Shown: positions 5,930-11,301 of the stretch, piece after piece
Layout: each line of letters starts with the position of its first letter
How positions within the stretch are numbered: position 1 is the first letter of the stretch
Assembly (NCBI GenBank): GCA_035604595.1
Contig: DATNIE010000034.1
Span: forward strand, 1 to 11,301
Origin: CAIKZZ01 sp035604595
GTDB lineage: Bacteria > Pseudomonadota > Gammaproteobacteria > Steroidobacterales > Steroidobacteraceae
Direction: 5' to 3'
DNA length: 11,301 nt
The notes under the pieces: generated by a model
Told to the model about the DNA's origin: nothing
Seen by the model: only the letters and a program-made list of their open reading frames with translations
Databases searched by the model: none
Made by a program: the position numbers and the translations under genes

Positions 5930-6013
5930 CGCGCGCAGTCGCACCCGCGCGCGTTCGCGGCTGCCGATCGAGCCGTCACGCCGCCGCTACCCGGATAAAA
6001 AGCAACATAATCA

Positions 6014-6670
6014 ATGGATTTCCATCAAATACTTCGTGCGATTTCCGTTGGTGCGATTCCGATCCTGCTCGCGGTCACGCTCCACGAGGTCGCGCACGGG
6101 CGCGCCGCACGACACTTCGGTGACCGCACCGCCGAGGCGCAGGGCCGCCTGTCGCTCAATCCGCTGTCGCACGTCGATCTGTTCGGCACGATCCTGATGC
6201 CGGCGTTCCTGTTCTTCATTGGCTCGCCGTTCCTGTTCGGCTGGGCGAAACCGGTACCGGTCGATGCCCGCAACTTCCGGCACCCGCGCCGCGACATGGC
6301 CTTCGTCGCCGCCGCGGGCCCGGGGTCGAACTTGGTGATGGCCGCGGCCTGGACGGCCATCGGCGGTCTCGCGGCGAGCGGACTTTTCGGCCAGGGCGCG
6401 CTCGGCGAGTGGCTGCTCAACATGGGCGTCGTCGGACTGTTCTTCAACGTGCTGCTCGCGGTGTTCAACCTGGTGCCGATTCCGCCACTCGACGGCGGGC
6501 GGGTGCTCGTCGGACTGTTGCCGCTCGGACCGGCGCGCGCAGTCGCTCGTCTGGAGCCCTTCGGCCTGTGGATCGTCATCGCCCTGCTGCTGCTCGCCAA
6601 TCGCACCGGCCTGTCGCTTGCGCCGATCGTGGCCCGCCTCAGCGCACTCATCGCGCGTCTGTTCTCCTGA
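6014..6670 (+). CDS. M50 family site-2-type zinc metalloprotease, membrane protein
   Basis: The product is 218 residues, the usual size of the compact M50 proteins that lack PDZ or CBS domains. They cleave substrates within or near the inner membrane. The zinc site is visible: LHEVAHG with the HExxH at 24-28, and the third ligand in NLVPIPPLDGGR with Asp160. Also conserved are GRLSLNPLSHVDLFGTI (44-60), GWAKPVPVDARNFRHPRRDM (76-95) and AAGPGSNLVMA (100-110). Hydrophobic helices run at about 8-26, 57-77, 98-122, 133-155 and 183-197. The start is ATG at 6014, matching the family; the ribosome binding site is weak in the AT-rich leader. The gene is followed 20 bases later by trpS, an arrangement found in many bacteria. 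Substrate unknown. Confidence 0.93.
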   Translation: MDFHQILRAISVGAIPILLAVTLHEVAHGRAARHFGDRTAEAQGRLSLNPLSHVDLFGTILMPAFLFFIGSPFLFGWAKPVPVDARNFRHPRRDMAFVAAAGPGSNLVMAAAWTAIGGLAASGLFGQGALGEWLLNMGVVGLFFNVLLAVFNLVPIPPLDGGRVLVGLLPLGPARAVARLEPFGLWIVIALLLLANRTGLSLAPIVARLSALIARLFS

Positions 6671-6679
6671 TCGCCGTCC

Positions 6680-6683
6680 GGAG
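6680..6683 (+). promoter_or_regulatory. trpS: Ribosome binding site that fixes the TTG start of trpS
   Basis: GGAG stands seven bases before TTG at 6691, right after the M50 stop. No ATG or GTG suits the family N-terminus as well, so this site decides a rare start codon for an essential gene. Confidence 0.7.
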
Positions 6684-6690
6684 CCAGTCA

Positions 6691-7905
6691 TTGGTCAACT
6701 CCGCCACCAATGCCCGCGTGCTGTCCGGAATGCGCCCGACCGGAGCGCTGCACCTCGGCAACTATCATGGGGCGCTGCGGAACTGGATTGCGCTCCAGTA
6801 TCAGTACGAGTGCTTTTTCTTCGTCGCCGACTGGCACGCACTGACGACCGGCTACGAGGACACCTCGCAGCTCGAGGAGCACACCTGGCAGATGGTGGTC
6901 GACTGGCTCGGGGCGGGCCTGAACCCGGCCGCCTGCACGATGTTCATTCAGTCGAGGATCCCCGAGCACGCCGAGCTGCACCTGCTGCTGTCGATGATCA
7001 CGCCGCTCGGCTGGCTGGAGCGAGTGCCGAGCTACAAGGACCAGCAGCAGCAGCTCACCGACAAGGACCTCGCGACCTATGGCTTCCTGGGCTACCCGCT
7101 GCTGCAGAGCGCCGACATCCTGATCTACCGCCCGAAATACGTGCCGGTGGGCGAGGACCAGGTGGCGCACGTCGAAATCACCCGCGAGCTCGCCCGCCGC
7201 TTCAATCACGTCTACGGCCGCGAGCCCGACTTCGAGGCCAAGGCGGAGAAGGCCATCAAGAACCTCGGCAGCAAGAACGCGACGCTGTACCGGACGCTGC
7301 GCAAGGCCTACCAGGAGACCGGTGATGATGGCGCGCTCGACAAGGCCCGCGCGCTGCTCGAGGGCCACGCGCGCCTGACGCTCGCCGACCGCGAGCGGCT
7401 GCAGGGTTTCCTCGAGGGCACCGGCCGGGCGATCCTGACCGAGCCTGACGTGCTGCTGACCGCGACACCGAAGGTGCCGGGGCTCGACGGCCGCAAGATG
7501 TCGAAGTCCTACGGCAACACGATCGGCATCCGCGAGGATCCGGCCGAGGTCGCCAGGAAGCTGAAGACGATGCAGACGGACCCGGCGCGGGTGCGGCGCA
7601 CTGATCCCGGCAACCCGGAGATCTGCCCGGTGTTCGATCTGCACCGGATCTACTCCACCGAGCAGACGCGCCAGTGGGCGGCCGCGGGCTGCCGCTCGGC
7701 CGGTATCGGCTGCCTTGAGTGCAAGAAACCGCTGATCGAGGCCGTGGTCGCCGAGATCGAGGGAATCCGCGCACGCGCCAAGGAATACGAGGACAATCGC
7801 GACGTGGTTCGGGGCATCATTGCCGACGGTTGCCAGAAGGCCCGCGAGGCCGCCCGCGCCACGATGCACGAGGTGCGCGCCGCCATGGGCCTCGGCTACC
7901 GCTGA
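6691..7905 (+). CDS. trpS: Tryptophanyl-tRNA synthetase, long form with probable 4Fe-4S cysteine motif
   Basis: This class I synthetase activates tryptophan with ATP and charges tRNA-Trp in the cytoplasm. The ATP-site signatures are PTGALHLGNYHG (16-27, HIGH-type) and KMSKS (269-273); GEDQVAHVEITRELARRFN binds in the tryptophan pocket region. The protein has 404 residues, about 70 more than the E. coli enzyme. Most of the extra lies between NHVYGREP and KMSKS, where a charged helical insert (~185-260) replaces a short linker. Cys312, Cys334, Cys341 and Cys344 form C-x21-C-x6-C-x2-C, very close to the pattern that binds a 4Fe-4S cluster near the anticodon site in Thermotoga maritima TrpRS. The start is TTG at 6691, chosen by the GGAG ahead and the family N-terminus (ARVLSGMRPTG). 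It follows the M50 gene by 20 bases and precedes scpA by 13. Confidence 0.95.
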   Translation: MVNSATNARVLSGMRPTGALHLGNYHGALRNWIALQYQYECFFFVADWHALTTGYEDTSQLEEHTWQMVVDWLGAGLNPAACTMFIQSRIPEHAELHLLLSMITPLGWLERVPSYKDQQQQLTDKDLATYGFLGYPLLQSADILIYRPKYVPVGEDQVAHVEITRELARRFNHVYGREPDFEAKAEKAIKNLGSKNATLYRTLRKAYQETGDDGALDKARALLEGHARLTLADRERLQGFLEGTGRAILTEPDVLLTATPKVPGLDGRKMSKSYGNTIGIREDPAEVARKLKTMQTDPARVRRTDPGNPEICPVFDLHRIYSTEQTRQWAAAGCRSAGIGCLECKKPLIEAVVAEIEGIRARAKEYEDNRDVVRGIIADGCQKAREAARATMHEVRAAMGLGYR

Positions 7906-7918
7906 GGCCGGGAGCGTC

Positions 7919-8824
7919 ATGAAGCCGGACCTGAAACTCGTCGAGTCACAGAGCCCCGTGGAGCCGGAGGCGCAGTCGACCCTGCTGCAGCCGCGCCAGG
8001 AAGAGATGCCGTTCGCGATCGTCGACGGGGAGCCCGTCACCGAGCCGCCGCGGGACCTGTACATCCCGCCGCAGGCGCTGCAGGTGTTCCTCGAGGCCTT
8101 CGAAGGGCCGCTCGACCTGCTGCTGTACCTGATCCGGCGCCAGAACCTCGACGTGCTCGACATCCCGATCGCCGAGATCACCCGCCAGTACCTGCAGTAC
8201 ATCGATCTGATGCGCGAGCTCGAGCTCGAACTCGCAGGCGAGTACCTGCTGATGGCCGCGATGCTCGCCGAGATCAAGTCGCGCATGCTGCTGCCGCGGC
8301 AGGCGGCCGAGGGCGCCGAGGAGGAGGATCCGCGCGCCGAGCTGGTGCGGCGCCTGCAGGAGTACGAGCGCTACAAGCGTGCCGCCGAGGACATCGACCG
8401 CCTCGACCGCCTTGAACGCGACACCTTCGTGGCCGGTGCCGAGCTTGTCGAACGCAAGATCGTCTCGCTGTTGCCGGACGTCACGCTGCAGGAGATGCTG
8501 GTCGCGTTCAAGGACGTGATCCAGCGGGCGGCGATGTTCGCGCACCACCACGTGCAGCGCGAGCGCCTGTCCGTCCGGCAGCGAATGAGCGAGATCATCG
8601 AGCGGCTGCAGGGTGCGACCTTCATCCAGTTCGGGCAGCTGTTCGCGCTCGAGGAGGGCCGGATGGGGGTCACCGTGACCTTCGTGGCGCTGCTCGAGCT
8701 GCTGCGCGAGGGTCTGCTCGAGGTGACGCAGGCCGACATGTTCGCGCCGCTGCACGTGCGCGCGATAGCACCGCGGCCGGCGGGGCCCGCGGCCAATGAC
8801 GATGCGGTCGAGGCCGCGTCCTGA
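7919..8824 (+). CDS. scpA: Segregation and condensation protein A (kleisin)
   Basis: ScpA is the kleisin that bridges SMC heads and, with ScpB, forms the condensin that compacts and separates the chromosome. The product is 301 residues, slightly long because of a polar leader of ~50 residues before the domain. The N-terminal SMC-binding part is clear: FEGPLDLLLYLIRRQNLDVL (61-80), DIPIAEITRQYLQYI and LMAAMLAEIKSRMLLP (111-126). An acidic linker (EGAEEEDPRAEL) leads to a charged helix YERYKRAAEDIDRLDR. The C-terminal winged-helix part has IVSLLPDVTLQEMLVAF and TFVALLELLREGLLEVTQ. The start is ATG at 7919 with GGGAG four bases ahead, 13 bases after trpS. scpB follows by 17 bases. Its partner Smc is not in the window. 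Confidence 0.94.
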   Translation: MKPDLKLVESQSPVEPEAQSTLLQPRQEEMPFAIVDGEPVTEPPRDLYIPPQALQVFLEAFEGPLDLLLYLIRRQNLDVLDIPIAEITRQYLQYIDLMRELELELAGEYLLMAAMLAEIKSRMLLPRQAAEGAEEEDPRAELVRRLQEYERYKRAAEDIDRLDRLERDTFVAGAELVERKIVSLLPDVTLQEMLVAFKDVIQRAAMFAHHHVQRERLSVRQRMSEIIERLQGATFIQFGQLFALEEGRMGVTVTFVALLELLREGLLEVTQADMFAPLHVRAIAPRPAGPAANDDAVEAAS

Positions 8825-8841
8825 GTGCTTCGGAGATGACG

Positions 8842-9561
8842 ATGCGCGATGCGACTGTGAAGAACCTGATCGAGGCGGCGCTGCTGGCAGCCGGACGGCC
8901 GCTAGACGTGGAACAGCTGCGCGAGCTGTTCGACGAGTTCGAGCGGCCGGCGGCCGACGTCGTCGGCGCCGCGCTCGAGGCGCTCGCCGCGGACTACGCG
9001 GACCGCGCCATCGAGCTCAAGGAAGTCGCCAGTGGTTTTCGCGTCCAGGTGCGCGACTCGGTCGCCCCGGCCGTGTCGCGCCTGTGGCAGGAGCGGCCGC
9101 AGAAATACTCGCGGGCGCTGCTCGAGACGCTCGCGCTGATTGCCTACCGCCAGCCGGTGACCCGCGGCGAGATCGAGGACATCCGCGGCGTGCAGGTGAA
9201 CCCGAACATCATCCGCACGCTGCTCGAGCGCGGCTGGGTGCGCGTCATCGGCCATCGCGACGTGCCGGGGCGGCCCGAGCTGCTCGCGACCACGCGCGAG
9301 TTTCTCGACTACTTCGGGCTCAAGACCCTCGACGACCTGCCGACGCTCGCGCAGCTGCGGGACTTCGAGACGCTGGGCGTGCAGCTCGAGTTCGAGGATG
9401 CGAACGCGACCGCGGCTGCCGCCGCGGCGTCCGGCGAGTCCGACGCCGCCGACGCGTTCGAGGCGAACGGCTCGAAGCTGCCGGCGGCGGGTGCGGAGGC
9501 CGCGGGCGAGGCCGGCGGCGATGCAGCCGCGCCCGTGGCGGCGCGCGCCCCCGGCGACTGA
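8842..9561 (+). CDS. scpB: Segregation and condensation protein B
   Basis: ScpB dimers bind the kleisin ScpA in the SMC condensin. The 239-residue product has two winged-helix domains. The first spans ~4-80 (KNLIEAALLAAGRPLDVEQL, then FRVQVRDSVAPAVSRLW). The second, ~85-160, holds the family core KYSRALLETLALIAYRQPVT, RGEIEDIRGVQVNPNIIRTL and GRPELLATTREFLDYFGL. From ~188 on there is a 50-residue disordered tail rich in Ala, Gly, Glu and Asp, unlikely to be part of the fold. ATG at 8842 is preferred over ATG at 8836 because GGAG at 8832-8835 is six bases ahead of the former and directly abuts the latter. The rluB-like gene starts two bases after the stop. Confidence 0.94.
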   Translation: MRDATVKNLIEAALLAAGRPLDVEQLRELFDEFERPAADVVGAALEALAADYADRAIELKEVASGFRVQVRDSVAPAVSRLWQERPQKYSRALLETLALIAYRQPVTRGEIEDIRGVQVNPNIIRTLLERGWVRVIGHRDVPGRPELLATTREFLDYFGLKTLDDLPTLAQLRDFETLGVQLEFEDANATAAAAAASGESDAADAFEANGSKLPAAGAEAAGEAGGDAAAPVAARAPGD

Positions 9562-9563
9562 GC

Positions 9564-10412
9564 GTGGCAGAGCGGCTGCAGAAAGTGCTGGCCGCGGCCG
9601 GCGTCGGATCGCGACGCGAGGTTGAAAGCTGGATCCGCGCCGGCCGCGTGACCGTCAATGAGCGGCCGGCCACGCTCGGCCAGCGCGTTGGGGCCGAGGA
9701 GCGGATCGCGGTCGATGGCCGGCGGGTCCGGCTCGAGCGCGCGGCACCCCCGCAGCTCGTGCTGATCTACCACCGCCCGCCCGGAGAGACGCTGCGCACG
9801 GCTGGCGCCGGCGCCGACGGCGTCGCTGCCTCGACCTACGAGCGCCTGCCGGGCGTGCGCGGCCGCCGCTGGCTGCCGCTGTCGCCGCTCGCGCCGAGCG
9901 ATGGCGGCCTCGAGCTGTTCACGACCGACGGGACTCTGCGCGCCGCCGCGAGCCGCGCCGCGGCCGCGACGCTGCCGAGCTCGTACGCGGTGCGCGTCAA
10001 TGGCGAGCCGAGCGAGGAGCTGATGGCCGGGCTCGCAGCGGCGGCGGCGGCGGCCGAGCCGCCGTTCGCGATCGAGGCAGTGCGCACCGCGGGCGGCGAG
10101 GGCCGCAATCGCTGGTTCGAGTTCGACACGCGCGGCGCGCGCGGCCGAGATCTGCGCGAGCTCTTGCTCGCGGCCGGGCTTGAGGTGAGCCGGATCCTCC
10201 GGATCCGGTTCGGGCCCGTGACCATGGACCGCTCTATTTCGCGCGGCCGGCACCGCGAGCTCGCGCCGCAGGAGCGCGCGGCGCTGTACGCGGCCGTGGG
10301 ACTGCCCGCGCCAGGCGCCCGGGCCCGGCCGCGCGCTAGCGCTGGCAGTCGAAGCGCCGGCCCGTCACGCCCGCGCTCTCGGGGCCGAGCAGGTACAGGT
10401 AGGTCGCGGTGA
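9564..10412 (+). CDS. rluB: RluB/RsuA-family pseudouridine synthase homologue lacking the catalytic Asp
   Basis: By position and length (282 residues) this is the RluB equivalent, which converts U2605 of 23S rRNA to pseudouridine. The S4 RNA-binding domain at 1-50 is intact (ERLQKVLAAAGVGSRREVES). The synthase fold is recognisable in LIYHRPPGE, YERLPGVRGRRW, LELFTTDG, YAVRVNG, RILRIRFGPVTMDRSISRGR and ERAALYAAVGL. But the catalytic block, normally GRLDVNT-GLLLFT, reads SPLAPSDGGLELFT at 107-120, so Ala110 replaces the essential Asp and Pro108 the Arg before it. The conserved EGRNREVRR-like helix is also altered (ARGRDLREL). The tail after ~250 is Arg/Ser/Pro-rich and overlaps the converging gene by 77 bases. 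The GTG start, two bases after scpB, matches the family N-terminus. It may be an inactive rRNA-binding assembly factor. Confidence 0.85.
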   Translation: MAERLQKVLAAAGVGSRREVESWIRAGRVTVNERPATLGQRVGAEERIAVDGRRVRLERAAPPQLVLIYHRPPGETLRTAGAGADGVAASTYERLPGVRGRRWLPLSPLAPSDGGLELFTTDGTLRAAASRAAAATLPSSYAVRVNGEPSEELMAGLAAAAAAAEPPFAIEAVRTAGGEGRNRWFEFDTRGARGRDLRELLLAAGLEVSRILRIRFGPVTMDRSISRGRHRELAPQERAALYAAVGLPAPGARARPRASAGSRSAGPSRPRSRGRAGTGRSR

Positions 10413-11103
10413 CACCCTCGGGTGAGGCAAGCCCGGTCGCGTCCTCGGCCGGGTAGGCGAGCGCGCGCATCGAGGTCCGGACGGCGCCCGGGTTCACCAC
10501 GTTGACCCGCAGCCGCTGCCCCTCGTACTCGTCGGCCAGCACCTGCGCGAGCCGCTCCGTGCCTCCCTTCGAGACCGCGTAGGCACCCCAGTAGGCGCGG
10601 CCGCGCGCCCCGACGGCGCTCGTGGTGAACAGCAGCGAGCCATCGGGCGCCGCCTCGAGCAGCGGCAGGCAGACCTGCGTCAACGCGAACGCCGCAGTCA
10701 GGTTTACGTGCAGTACCCGGCACCAGGTCGGGACACTGTGGTAGCGGATCGGGGACCGCGCGCCGAGGATCGCGGCATTGTGCAGCAGCCCGTCGAGCCG
10801 GCCGAACTCGGCCTCGATTGCCGCCGCGAGCGCATCGTAATCCGCAGCCACGGCCGTCTCGAGATCGAGCGGCAGGTAGGCGGGCTTCGGCAGCCCGAGC
10901 GCGATGATCGAATCGTAGAGCGCTTCGAGCTTTTTCGCCGTGCGCCCGGTCAGCACGACGGTGGCGCCATGGCGCGCGAGCGCCAGCGCGACAGCCCGGC
11001 CGATGCCGGCGCCGGCGCCGGTCACGAGGATCACGCGGTCCTTGAGCAGGTCGGCGCGCGGCCGGTAGCTCGCCGGATCGAACTCGGGCGGCACGCTGCT
11101 CAC
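10336..11103 (-). CDS. yciK: YciK-type short-chain dehydrogenase/reductase
   Basis: The product is a 255-residue classical SDR, an NAD(P)-dependent oxidoreductase of the cytoplasm; the YciK branch has no established physiological substrate. The cofactor motif TGAGAGIG is at 28-35, and Arg at 54 in LTGRTAKK suggests NADPH. LDLET (79-83), HNAAILG (108-114), catalytic Ser162 in TTSAVG, and Tyr175 with Lys179 in YAVSK are all in place, with NPGAVRTSM at 204-212. The family N-terminus (PADLLKDRVILVTGAG-like) is matched by YRPRADLLKDRVILVTGAGA. GTG at 11103 is chosen because it overlaps the stop of the upstream frame as GTGA; ATG at 11133 or GTG at 11142 would add residues not seen in the family. 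Its 3' end runs 77 bases into the converging rluB-like gene. Confidence 0.88.
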   Translation of the reverse strand: MSSVPPEFDPASYRPRADLLKDRVILVTGAGAGIGRAVALALARHGATVVLTGRTAKKLEALYDSIIALGLPKPAYLPLDLETAVAADYDALAAAIEAEFGRLDGLLHNAAILGARSPIRYHSVPTWCRVLHVNLTAAFALTQVCLPLLEAAPDGSLLFTTSAVGARGRAYWGAYAVSKGGTERLAQVLADEYEGQRLRVNVVNPGAVRTSMRALAYPAEDATGLASPEGVTATYLYLLGPESAGVTGRRFDCQR

Positions 11104-11301
11104 GCGCGGCGCGCCCGGCGCGCCGCGCGCCATGCAATGCACAGCTGCACGACCGCCGCGGGCGCCCTCGGTCGCCCGGCGGCGGTGGGCTCGCGCGCGA
11201 GGCCCGCGAGTGCCGCGCGGGCGAGCGCGGCCGCGACGTAGCCGGGAGCCTGCGATGCGCGCGCGGCTGGCGGCAGCGCGGCTTCGGCGGCATCGAGCAG
11301 C
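11100..11301 (-). CDS. C-terminal end of an unrecognised gene (runs off right edge)
   Basis: A minus-strand frame is open from the edge to TGA at 11102-11100, giving 66 residues. The first ~38 (LLDAAEAALPPAARASQAPG, then YVAAALARAALAGLARE) have the Ala/Leu composition and GC third positions of a real protein here. The last ~28 are Arg- and Ala-rich. The stop overlaps the GTG of the SDR gene by four bases, typical of coupled genes. I do not recognise the product. A HAD phosphatase (Gph/MupP) often precedes yciK in gammaproteobacteria, but this C-terminus does not look like one. In DNA this GC-rich, 66 open codons can arise by chance. Confidence 0.45.
   Translation of the reverse strand, partial: LLDAAEAALPPAARASQAPGYVAAALARAALAGLAREPTAAGRPRAPAAVVQLCIAWRAARRARRA

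Noticed and set aside
6688..8286. 532-codon minus-strand frame antisense to trpS and scpA
   Set aside because: Opposite strand of two unambiguous genes; it stays open because of GC-rich codon bias and shows no domain.
8796..9563. Upstream extension of the rluB-like frame through scpB
   Set aside because: The extra 256 codons are Arg-rich out-of-frame reading of scpB; the family N-terminus begins at the GTG at 9564.
9836..11293. 485-codon minus-strand frame spanning the rluB-like gene and yciK
   Set aside because: Pro/Arg/Ser-rich composition typical of a shadow frame; the SDR frame with all its motifs lies within it in another phase.

Overview
The window reads as chromosome from a high-GC gammaproteobacterium. 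The grounds are the gene set and order: a parvulin-type lipoprotein, BolA, YciI and YciB on the minus strand; YciO, an M50 protease, TrpS, ScpA, ScpB and an RluB-type protein on the plus strand; then a YciK-type short-chain dehydrogenase on the minus strand. The presence of ScpAB rather than MukBEF argues against the enteric group. I cannot fix the order or family; Nevskiales, Steroidobacterales, Xanthomonadales or relatives would all fit.

Region 1, about 1-3246, is visibly less GC-rich than the rest and looks accessory. All its genes lie on the minus strand. Reading with transcription there is a full-length DUF6502-type protein (2742 to 1861), a small secreted Gly/Ser repeat protein (1832 to 1491), a second full-length DUF6502-type protein (1172 to 345), and the first ~100 residues of a third, diverged relative that runs off the left edge (310 to 1). 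The repeat gene appears to have been longer: its repeat continues to 1381 in the other two reading frames, as if two small insertions had cut it short. About 500 bases of non-coding DNA (2743-3246) separate this cluster from the housekeeping genes.

Region 2, 3247-5204, is a compact minus-strand operon in the order yciB, yciI, bolA, parvulin lipoprotein, with gaps or overlaps of a few bases. It ends in a perfect 11-bp stem-loop at 3211-3238.

Region 3, 5275-10412, runs on the plus strand: yciO, then after a 118-base gap with a perfect TATAAT the run M50 protease, trpS, scpA, scpB and rluB-like, with 2-20 base gaps. It combines membrane proteolysis, tRNA charging, chromosome condensation and rRNA modification, an association commonly seen in bacteria. 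Two members are unusual. TrpS is the long form with a four-cysteine pattern matching the iron-sulfur TrpRS type. The RluB-like protein keeps the fold and the RNA-binding S4 domain but has lost the catalytic GRLD motif.

Region 4, 10336-11301, is a minus-strand YciK-type dehydrogenase that overlaps the 3' end of the rluB-like gene by 77 bases tail to tail. It is preceded by the C-terminal end of an unrecognised gene that overlaps its GTG start by four bases.
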